From positions 1-5,593 of the forward strand of contig CAZVBM010000021.1 of assembly GCA_964625885.1 (NCBI GenBank): a stretch of 5,593 bases of DNA, read 5' to 3'. Under the pieces are notes generated by a model that was not told the origin of the DNA, made no database searches, and saw only the letters and a program-made list of their open reading frames with translations. Source of the stretch: CAZRIZ01 sp964625885. GTDB lineage: Bacteria > Patescibacteriota > Saccharimonadia > Saccharimonadales > Saccharimonadaceae. Position 1 is the stretch's first letter. The number at the start of each line of letters is the position of its first letter. Shown here piece after piece: positions 1-5,262 of the stretch. Position numbers and translations under genes: made by a program.

Positions 1-90
1 TGGCGGAGAGAAGGGGATTCGAACCCCTGATACAGTTTCCCGCATACACGCTTTCCAAGCGTGCGCCTTCAACCACTCGGCCATCTCTCC
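1..90 (-). tRNA. tRNA-Ser (anticodon GGA)
   Basis: Read on the minus strand this is a complete class II tRNA. The acceptor stem GGAGAGA pairs with TCTCTCC, followed by the G discriminator expected for serine and an encoded CCA (plus-strand TGG at 1-3). The anticodon stem CACGC/GCGTG encloses the loop TTGGAAA, giving anticodon GGA at plus positions 54-56, which reads UCC and UCU. The long variable arm typical of tRNA-Ser forms a 6-bp stem with a GAAA loop, and the T arm is AGGGG-TTCGAAT-CCCCT. The gene ends exactly at the window edge. A TAAAAT -10-like box lies 9 nt upstream, overlapping the last bases of the neighbouring GIY-YIG gene. Confidence 0.97.
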
Positions 91-97
91 ATGTTAG

Positions 98-337
98 TTA
101 TTTTATCAAAGATTTGAACGCGACCCCACCCTTGTATGATTTTATCTGCGTCTCTCTAGCGTAGGCTGATTTTTTGTCTGCAAACGACTCGGTGTAGACA
201 ACTTTCCATGGCATAAAAGCTTTTGTAGATTTTACTTGACCAGAATTATGCCGTGCAAGTCTTTTTGGCAGGTTACTTGTATGGCCAATATAATGTCGCT
301 CACTTTTTTCTGATTTTAAAATGTAAACTTGACACAT
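98..337 (-). CDS. Small GIY-YIG nuclease-domain protein (YhbQ/URI, UPF0213-like)
   Basis: A 79-aa protein consisting only of a GIY-YIG domain, the usual size for YhbQ/UPF0213-type proteins. Visible motifs are V4-Y5-I6 in place of GIY, Y16-I17-G18 for YIG, K25-R26-L27-A28-R29-H30-N31 with the expected catalytic arginine R26, T38-K39 in the usual STKA-like segment, Y48-T49-E50, and R61-E62 with E62 at the position of the metal-binding glutamate of UvrC-type domains. All key residues are present, so it is probably an active DNA nuclease or structure-specific nicking domain. Family members act in DNA repair or are of unknown role; a homing role is not shown. It lies on the same strand as the tRNA-Ser and ends 7 nt before it. 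No Shine-Dalgarno precedes the ATG; a TATAAA box 5 nt upstream hints at a leaderless message, or transcription may come from the tRNA-remnant promoter at 413-418. Confidence 0.9.
   Translation of the reverse strand: MCQVYILKSEKSERHYIGHTSNLPKRLARHNSGQVKSTKAFMPWKVVYTESFADKKSAYARETQIKSYKGGVAFKSLIK
100..105 (-). promoter_or_regulatory. -10-like box of tRNA-Ser
   Basis: Minus-strand TAAAAT ends 9 nt before the first tRNA base, a normal distance for a -10 element. It overlaps the final codons and stop of the GIY-YIG gene (stop 98-100). No good -35 is seen 17 bp upstream, so the tRNA might instead be co-transcribed with the nuclease gene. A matching TAAAAT occurs 10 nt upstream of the tRNA remnant at 387-402, which supports functional relevance. 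Confidence 0.35.
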
Positions 338-355
338 AGCTATTTATAACCACTT

Positions 356-386
356 CCCGCCTTTGGCGGGACCCCGCTTTCAGCGG
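356..386. repeat. Two adjacent GC-rich hairpins (REP-like palindromes)
   Basis: CCCGCC-TTT-GGCGGG (356-370) forms a 6-bp stem with a 3-nt loop, and CCGCT-TTC-AGCGG (374-386) a 5-bp stem with a 3-nt loop. Three bases separate them. Neither is followed by a T-tract on either strand, so they do not look like standard intrinsic terminators. They lie between the tRNA-Ser remnant and the GIY-YIG start and would form the 5' leader of the GIY-YIG mRNA if transcription began at the remnant's promoter. They may be short interspersed palindromes or processing and stability elements. Confidence 0.6.
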
Positions 387-402
387 TGGCGGCCATCTCT
401 CC
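387..402 (-). pseudogene. Collapsed tRNA-Ser remnant
   Basis: The minus strand reads GGAGAGATGGCCGCCA. The first 13 nt are identical to the 5' end of the intact tRNA-Ser (minus strand of 78-90), and the last 6 nt (CCGCCA) match the intact tRNA's 3' end. The sequence is what a deletion of the whole tRNA body between its two CCG trinucleotides would leave. A TAAAAT box sits 10 nt upstream, against 9 nt in the intact copy. The 13-nt identity is directly visible; origin by duplication and deletion is inferred. It cannot fold as a tRNA. An alternative is that the fragment is an integration scar. Confidence 0.55.
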
Positions 403-412
403 AAGTAGACCT

Positions 413-418
413 ATTTTA
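413..418 (-). promoter_or_regulatory. -10-like box upstream of the tRNA remnant
   Basis: Minus-strand TAAAAT lies 10 nt before the remnant, matching the arrangement at the intact tRNA. If active it would transcribe the remnant, the two hairpins and then the GIY-YIG gene with a leader of roughly 65 nt. No convincing -35 is seen. Confidence 0.3.
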
Positions 419-442
419 ACATAAATATAAACATAAGCGTGT

Positions 443-448
443 TACAAT
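443..448 (+). promoter_or_regulatory. -10-like TACAAT implying leaderless start at 456
   Basis: TACAAT, one mismatch from TATAAT, ends 7 nt before the ATG at 456, so the predicted transcription start would fall on or next to that ATG. The box overlaps the first in-frame ATG at 447, which would then not be transcribed. A TTAACA lies at 416-421, but its 21-bp spacing is too long for a standard -35. Confidence 0.35.
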
Positions 449-1184
449 GGAGGTCATGGAAAAATACTTTTATCTGGTTGGTGTTTTGTTGGTGACGCCA
501 CTTTGGCTGATTATGTTTCTCAGAAGCTCACACCGCAAGGATATGACGTTGTTTGGTGTTATTTTTGGTTTTGCGGCGGTGTTCTTAGAAATTTTTTACT
601 CCGAACTTGATTATTGGAACCCATCTTTTGCCTTCCCAGTTCCCTATGTCGAGGACTTTCTTTATGGATTTGTATTTGGGGGGGTAAGCACTGAAATTGC
701 CGAATTCTTGATGAGCAAAACCAGTTCTAAGAAACCAACTCATCCAGTTCGGCCTTGGTTCTTCTTGATCTTCGCTGCTATGACGTGGGCCTGCTTTGTA
801 CTTTTAGTTCGGATGTTGAATTTGAATTCAATCTGGGCGCATATCGTGCCACCACTAATGGTGGGAGCGACAGTCTCGATCCTGCGTCGTGATCTGTTTA
901 AAGCTTCGTTCTTGTCAGGGTTGGTCGTTATGGCGCTGGCTTTTTTGATGTTGTTTACTTTAAAGTTGATTTTTACGACGCCAGTCTTTCACTCACACTG
1001 GAAATTGGATAATTTGCTAGGAGTCTTTGTCCTGGACGTTCCTGTTGAAGAGCTATTATTTGCTTTTGCGCTTGGCTTTGGGGCGGCTAATGTTTATGAA
1101 TTTATATTTGGGCATTCGTTAGTAAAAGATAAACCTAAAAAGAAATCAGCTCAGAAACGCGTTAGTCGTTCGCGAGTGAAATAG
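447..1184 (+). CDS. Polytopic membrane protein, tandem lycopene-cyclase-domain-like
   Basis: A 245-aa very hydrophobic protein with about 7 membrane segments near residues 7-25, 32-51, 66-89, 103-122, 128-146, 152-177 and 190-221, and a basic tail (226-245) probably in the cytoplasm. It appears to have two related halves, each ending in a tryptophan followed by an acidic proline motif: W57-N58-P59 then P66-Y67-V68-E69-D70-F71-L72, and W185 then P199-V200-E201-E202-L203-L204-F205. The W...lPxEExLF pattern is the hallmark of the CrtYc/CrtYd (CarR-type) lycopene cyclase domain, which cyclises lycopene ends in carotenoid synthesis and occurs as fused or separate halves. No other carotenoid gene is in the window, so enzymatic function is not assured and the first motif is degenerate (E-D for E-E). 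Start 447 gives the longest frame. The ATG at 456 is a serious alternative, because TACAAT at 443-448 would place the transcript start there; GGAGGT at 449-454 is too close to 456 to serve as a Shine-Dalgarno. Confidence 0.85.
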   Translation: MEVMEKYFYLVGVLLVTPLWLIMFLRSSHRKDMTLFGVIFGFAAVFLEIFYSELDYWNPSFAFPVPYVEDFLYGFVFGGVSTEIAEFLMSKTSSKKPTHPVRPWFFLIFAAMTWACFVLLVRMLNLNSIWAHIVPPLMVGATVSILRRDLFKASFLSGLVVMALAFLMLFTLKLIFTTPVFHSHWKLDNLLGVFVLDVPVEELLFAFALGFGAANVYEFIFGHSLVKDKPKKKSAQKRVSRSRVK

Positions 1185-1308
1185 CCCCAACTTGTGTACC
1201 AATTAAGGTGTCGCTGCGAGTGGCGCTGTATTGACTTTTTGTCAAATCTGTGCTATCATTGAGATATAGATTTATAACAAAAACAAACAAAAAACAACGA
1301 ACAAAACC
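1185..1308 (+). promoter_or_regulatory. Intergenic control region of the 1016-aa gene
   Basis: This 124-nt gap contains, in order, an imperfect direct repeat GTGTCGCTG (1208-1216) and GTGGCGCTG (1220-1228), the promoter at 1231-1259, and a leader of about 43 nt. The 33 nt before the start codon (1276-1308) consist only of A and C except for a single G at 1299. There is no Shine-Dalgarno and no possibility of strong secondary structure in that stretch. No terminator for the upstream membrane-protein gene is apparent. Confidence 0.5.
1231..1259 (+). promoter_or_regulatory. Sigma70-type promoter with palindrome over the -35
   Basis: TTGACT at 1231-1236 (5 of 6 matches to TTGACA) and TATCAT at 1254-1259 (4 of 6 to TATAAT) are separated by exactly 17 bp. 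An extended -10 TG occurs at 1251-1252. The predicted transcription start is near 1266. The -35 is the left arm of a perfect palindrome, TTGAC-TTTTT-GTCAA (1231-1245), which could be a repressor site that blocks the promoter; that is inference. This is the best promoter in the window and should drive the 1016-aa gene. Confidence 0.7.
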
Positions 1309-4300
1309 GTGGAAAAACCATCAGATAGTCAAAACAAAAAAGAAACCAAGCTGGTTGAGCAAGCGCTAACTCCTGAACAGTTAGAGGTGGCTAATATGCT
1401 GGCTGGTGACCTGAGTGTCTTACCGACCCCCGAAATAGATAAGCAACCTGAGATGTTGCCAAATGAGCAGAGGATAATTGATGTCGTTAGGGGTATGCGC
1501 GAAGCTGAAGATGATGGTTCGGCGATGGAGGCACTAGCCAAGTACGCCAAAGTTGAATCAATCAGTCTTGAAGATATAAAGAAGGGCGCTCACATAATTT
1601 ATGGGGATGAGGCGGCTGATATTAATCTTGAAGATGATTTAGATCGTAGCCCAGATGCTAATGCACTAATGGCGCTCGTGGCCCTCCCGGCTAAGATTCT
1701 TGATGCTTCTCCTGACGACCCATCGGTTACACCATTCAACCAAGCTTTGGCTGAAGAATTTGTAGCATCGGCTGTTGGTGGATATAACGAGCTTACCAGC
1801 TACTTGCTACGCAAGGAGGTAATGAGCGCCTTTACACCTGAACAGCATAGGAAAATTAGTCGGGCCATCATTGGTTCTGGCGACATTAAGCTGATGCGTG
1901 AATCACTTTCTGCACTAGATGATGAACAGCAGCGATCAGTTATGGACGGCGTAGTGTCTGATACTAAGTTGTTTAACAAGTTTGATTATCTCAAGTGTCT
2001 TTCTGATGAGGTTAGACCAGAGTACGAGCTAAAATTTGTTGAAGAGCTGTCTTTTAATGAATTAAAAAGCAAAGTTAGTAGCTTCTCAGACGAAGCTCAA
2101 AAGAGATTTAGCGTCATAAAGGGCTGCTATTTAAATATGGCTAACCATGAGGCGGATTTCCCAATTGAACAACAAGAACTGGTTCTGCAAAGGGCAACTC
2201 GAGGTGATCACGGAGTCAATCTTGCTGGTGACAATGAGAGCGTTTCGTATCACAACACCAATTATGTCGCAGGGGAGAGGAAGCGATTTGATGATGAGAT
2301 TTGGGCCAAGTATGAAGATGGCTTCTTGCTGGCTATGCAGGAGAACATACGTGGTATATGGTTTGATAAATTTAGCGCCGAGGCTCTGGCTCCGTATGAG
2401 AAAGAGATTGCTGAGATAATTGATCCAGACGATTTCCTCGGAGGGATTGAAAAGTTTAGCCCCGAGACGCAAGCCAAGAAGCTGGCAGAGATGACAGTTG
2501 AGCACGCGGTGAGCATACTTGAACGTGCAGAGAGAATTAATCCCGCAGCTTGGCAGTCAATTGAAACGGGTCTATTTGATACTTTATTAGAAATAAGCGC
2601 TCATAAAACACTAGATAATTTTGAAAAATTTAGCCAGCCGGTCCGTCAAGCTAATGAGCATAGATTGATAGAGCTGTTGGCGGATGACCCAGATGTTATT
2701 GCTCGTAATATGAACAAACTGAAGTCGTTAGAGAACGTCTTGTTTGAGGTCAGAAGGCAAATCATGAATGGTAAAGACGCCGACTATGAGAGATTCTCAC
2801 ATGATTTCTATGCTCAACTAGCCTTCTCCAACCTAGCTGGTCGTAAGGTTAACTATGGCGATTCGTCATTTACGAAAATTAAAGAAAAAGTAATGTATCG
2901 ACTGGAGAGAGCGGGTCGTATTTCTGAGCTAGATGATGTATATCAACAGAACCAACTTAGTCAGGTGTACCAACTACCAACTCGTTATGACATACTAAGG
3001 AATATTGCAGCCAATGATGTTGAAAACCAAGAGTTAAGAAAATCAATTGTAGTTCCAGGCGCTGAGCTGGCATACGATAATTTACGTGATAATTTAAATA
3101 AGGTCACTGAACTCTTAGATGCTGATGATGGCTTAAATGAGATCGCCTTTGAACAGAAGATTGAAGATCTGCGCACCAGGATTGATATGGCTATCAACTC
3201 GGCGCGCGTCAGTTTGCTAGAGAATTTTGGTCGAGATCTAAGTCAGCCAAAAGCTGAATTTAGTGAGGTTAAAGCTGGTCTTGACATGGAGAGGCTGATA
3301 GATATATATACGAAAAAGACTGAGCAGGGGGAAAAACGACCAAATGAGGCTGCGCTAAAAGCCATCTACGACGGCCTATACCGAGACATTGCTTCCTATG
3401 AGAATTTTAGCCAAGAAATTTCTGATGCTATTACGGATGAATCTGGACTTGACAAGCTAAACAACCTATTTAGGTTGTCCGAGGCAAACGACAGTTTGTT
3501 TATAAGGTATTTGGGTAATAAAAAGATACGAGGTAATGACGAGATTTCAAATATTATGAGGCAGCTAGCTATAGCCCAAGCAGCTCGTGATCAGCAGATT
3601 GTTGAGAACGAAGTTGGCCCAATTGATCTAGGAGCCCTGTCGGAGAGAAGTGGCGCGACGGCGGCCGATCACGAATTCGGTTTAGCTGATGGCATCATTG
3701 AAACAGCGGCTCTGCGCTTATTACCAAGTATTGATCGGGATGATCATCGCGGAAAATCGGCTAGCTTGCTTGGTGCTTGGAATAGCCTCATGACGGCTCA
3801 GCCGATTGTTGATACAAAAAGACGTCTTGATGAAAACAAAAAAGTTGGCGCCTCGGCTCAAATTCAATTTATGGCAACGCGCGGCTTGGGCTTGGAATTT
3901 TCTGGAGTCATTTCCGACGCTTGTTGGGCAGATAATTATCCGTCTATTGCCGAGGCGATGCCTAACTTAACTGGTGTGTTGATAAAAGAGAATGCTGGCG
4001 TTGAGGCTGCCGAAAAATTAGCAGGTGCGTTTATGTTAATCGAAACAAATGATGTCGATACGGGTGAGCCGACCTTAGTAATTCGTGGCTTAAATCCAAA
4101 AGAAACCTTAATTAATAGTTTGGACACAAAGGCGTTCTTTGGGGCTGCAGTTGACTATGCTAAACAAATTGCTCGAGCTAAGGGCGCCAAGGTAGCAGTA
4201 GTTGTCGACAATCACAGAGGTGGCTGTGGTAGTAACCGACAAGCAATTCATGATTATGAGCAATCGATCATTGGGGAATTAAATAATATCAACGTTAACC

Positions 4301-4359
4301 CAAACAACACGGTGTTTAATGGCTATTCGTTGGCGGGTAAGGTCTACGAGTTAAGATAG
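1309..4359 (+). CDS. Large helical protein of unknown function with C-terminal alpha/beta domain
   Basis: A 1016-aa protein I cannot assign to a named family. No signal peptide or membrane segment is visible, so it is probably cytoplasmic. Residues 1-120 are acidic and look partly disordered. Residues about 130-760 look largely helical and contain a recurring short motif, [FYD]-x-[KRN]-F-S or close variants, with F-S at 259, 355, 383, 441, 496 and 700, suggesting a divergent solenoid. Residues about 860-1016 form a predicted alpha/beta domain with C872-W873, strand A905-E912, strand T921-P930 containing I925-R926-G927-L928-N929-P930, a helix near 938-958, strand V962-D967, then H969, C973 and S975-N976-R977 followed by a helix with Y983-E984. 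This order resembles a GNAT fold lacking the R/Q-x-x-G-x-G/A loop. Similar C-terminal regions occur, from memory, in large CPR proteins. Start: GTG at 1309 follows a strong promoter and an A/C-only leader without a Shine-Dalgarno; the in-frame stop upstream is at 1267, and the next internal ATG (M29) would lose the acidic N terminus. Confidence 0.9.
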   Translation: MEKPSDSQNKKETKLVEQALTPEQLEVANMLAGDLSVLPTPEIDKQPEMLPNEQRIIDVVRGMREAEDDGSAMEALAKYAKVESISLEDIKKGAHIIYGDEAADINLEDDLDRSPDANALMALVALPAKILDASPDDPSVTPFNQALAEEFVASAVGGYNELTSYLLRKEVMSAFTPEQHRKISRAIIGSGDIKLMRESLSALDDEQQRSVMDGVVSDTKLFNKFDYLKCLSDEVRPEYELKFVEELSFNELKSKVSSFSDEAQKRFSVIKGCYLNMANHEADFPIEQQELVLQRATRGDHGVNLAGDNESVSYHNTNYVAGERKRFDDEIWAKYEDGFLLAMQENIRGIWFDKFSAEALAPYEKEIAEIIDPDDFLGGIEKFSPETQAKKLAEMTVEHAVSILERAERINPAAWQSIETGLFDTLLEISAHKTLDNFEKFSQPVRQANEHRLIELLADDPDVIARNMNKLKSLENVLFEVRRQIMNGKDADYERFSHDFYAQLAFSNLAGRKVNYGDSSFTKIKEKVMYRLERAGRISELDDVYQQNQLSQVYQLPTRYDILRNIAANDVENQELRKSIVVPGAELAYDNLRDNLNKVTELLDADDGLNEIAFEQKIEDLRTRIDMAINSARVSLLENFGRDLSQPKAEFSEVKAGLDMERLIDIYTKKTEQGEKRPNEAALKAIYDGLYRDIASYENFSQEISDAITDESGLDKLNNLFRLSEANDSLFIRYLGNKKIRGNDEISNIMRQLAIAQAARDQQIVENEVGPIDLGALSERSGATAADHEFGLADGIIETAALRLLPSIDRDDHRGKSASLLGAWNSLMTAQPIVDTKRRLDENKKVGASAQIQFMATRGLGLEFSGVISDACWADNYPSIAEAMPNLTGVLIKENAGVEAAEKLAGAFMLIETNDVDTGEPTLVIRGLNPKETLINSLDTKAFFGAAVDYAKQIARAKGAKVAVVVDNHRGGCGSNRQAIHDYEQSIIGELNNINVNPNNTVFNGYSLAGKVYELR

Positions 4360-4368
4360 CTGAACGAA

Positions 4369-4917
4369 CTACTCAATACAACAATCCACCAAGTGCTTAA
4401 CTAAGTCGCGGGTTTTGCCAAAGATTGAAGACTTTTTTAGTTCGCCTTTGGCTTTTTTCTCTTGTTCGGTTTTGTCGAGCACGTCGTCGTCAAGTTTCTT
4501 GACGCCTTTGAGACTGATTTGCCCCAGGTTTAGTCCCCAGAACATTGTGTAGAGGTCATATGATTTGGCAAACATTTCCTCGGCGGCCGGTTTGTCACCT
4601 TTGCCGAGTTGTTTGGTGCCGACTTCCATCAGGCGCATGCTGGCGGCGAGCAGGTGCTTAGAAATACACCAAACTTCACCCTCGTATTGTTTGATGATTT
4701 TTTGCAGCAACACTTTACGCATTTCGCGGATGTCGCGGAGCATGTCAAAATACTCAGATTTACCGGTCTTCTCGGCGGTAAAAAAGAAATGCTCTTCGAT
4801 GCTGATTAGATTCATAATCGCCAACGACAAGTCTTCATCACTTGATAGATCGAGCTTGTTATCTTTTAATTTATCGAATTTCTTTAAAAAATCGTTTTTG
4901 GATAATTTCTTCTTCAT
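4369..4917 (-). CDS. Conserved-type helical protein of unknown function
   Basis: A 182-aa soluble, probably all-helical protein. It strongly resembles, from memory, an unnamed protein widespread in CPR genomes; no function is known to me. The most family-like segments are residues 24-53 (L-S-S-D-E-D-L, then S39-I40-E41-E42-H43-F44-F45-F46-T47), 64-74, 79-104 (E79-G80-E81-V82-W83-C84-I85-S86-K87-H88-L89-L90, then M97-E98-V99-G100) and 120-132 (Y-D-L-Y-T-M-F-W-G-L-N-L-G). E41, E42, H43, C84, H88 and E98 on adjacent helices could bind a metal, which is speculative. Residues 133-170 are a charged lysine-rich stretch, and the protein ends with C179-C180. It is transcribed from its own promoter (4933-4961). 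Its stop lies 9 nt from the stop of the convergent 1016-aa gene, with no terminator between them. The ATG at 4917 has no Shine-Dalgarno; the predicted leader is only about 9 nt. Confidence 0.9.
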   Translation of the reverse strand: MKKKLSKNDFLKKFDKLKDNKLDLSSDEDLSLAIMNLISIEEHFFFTAEKTGKSEYFDMLRDIREMRKVLLQKIIKQYEGEVWCISKHLLAASMRLMEVGTKQLGKGDKPAAEEMFAKSYDLYTMFWGLNLGQISLKGVKKLDDDVLDKTEQEKKAKGELKKSSIFGKTRDLVKHLVDCCIE

Positions 4918-4932
4918 GTTAAATCATTATTC

Positions 4933-4961
4933 ATTATACATCAAGGTCGGTCGCTCGTCTA
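4933..4961 (-). promoter_or_regulatory. Promoter of the 182-aa protein gene
   Basis: On the minus strand TAGACG (4961-4956, 4 of 6 matches to TTGACA) and a perfect TATAAT (4938-4933) are separated by 17 bp. The predicted start near 4926 leaves a leader of about 9 nt before the ATG at 4917, too short for a Shine-Dalgarno. The promoter lies within the last codons of the upstream membrane-protein gene, and that gene's TAA stop (4936-4934) is part of the TATAAT box. Confidence 0.6.
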
Positions 4962-5239
4962 GTCTGGGGCTTTTTGGTTGATTTTAGCTTTGGGCGAATC
5001 ACAACCGAGAAAACGATTATTGAGTTGAATAAAATCGAATAAATTGGATAGGCGATTTCTCCAAAACTCCAGTGTGTTACAAATAGAAAACTAGTTAGGC
5101 TATTAAATCCACAAATAGCATAGGCCAGGGCTGACTCGCTCTCTGGATATTGCCAAGACTTGATAATGGTCGGTGTGGCGCCAGCTAGGTCGCCAATAAT
5201 TGATAGGGCGAGGGCGAGGTTTGGTTCGTCTGTTATCAT
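4934..5239 (-). CDS. C-terminal part of frameshifted 7-TM PQ-loop-like membrane protein
   Basis: A 101-aa frame counted from the ATG at 5239, but the same frame is open back to 5290. Reading through 5271-5240 adds W-W-V-A-L-A-S-L-G-L-W in front of the methionine, so this is almost certainly the continuation of the upstream fragment (5263-5556) and not a separate gene. In composite numbering (207 aa) it supplies TM4 (about 94-109), TM5 (114-132), TM6 (143-162) and TM7 (166-188), then a basic tail. The segment G126-A127-T128-P129-T130-I131-I132-K133, followed by P138-E139-S140, resembles the P-Q loop of SWEET/PQ-loop proteins with T in place of Q. Similar proteins occur, from memory, in CPR genomes without known function. 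No Shine-Dalgarno precedes the internal ATG. The TAA stop overlaps the TATAAT box of the next gene downstream. Confidence 0.7.
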   Translation of the reverse strand: MITDEPNLALALSIIGDLAGATPTIIKSWQYPESESALAYAICGFNSLTSFLFVTHWSFGEIAYPIYSILFNSIIVFSVVIRPKLKSTKKPQTRRATDLDV

Positions 5240-5262
5240 CCATAGACCGAGCGATGCCAGCG

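Noticed and set aside
356..386. Bidirectional intrinsic terminator
   Set aside because: The hairpins are followed by GC-rich or mixed sequence on both strands, with no T-tract, so they were kept as repeats only.
449..454. Shine-Dalgarno GGAGGT for the ATG at 456
   Set aside because: Only one base separates it from the ATG, too short for normal pairing with 16S rRNA, and the bases are codons of the longer frame.
1231..1245. Minus-strand promoter using the TTGACA formed by the palindrome's other arm
   Set aside because: The expected -10 position about 17 bp away reads CACTCG, with no resemblance to TATAAT, and no minus-strand gene follows.
2131..2516. Several 84-124 aa frames inside the 1016-aa gene on both strands
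   Set aside because: All lie within a long well-formed coding frame, have no promoter or family-like sequence, and overlap each other.
4565..4981. Plus-strand 138-aa frame opposite the 182-aa gene
   Set aside because: Antisense to a family-like protein, with composition rich in S, F, C and L as expected of a reverse-complement shadow.
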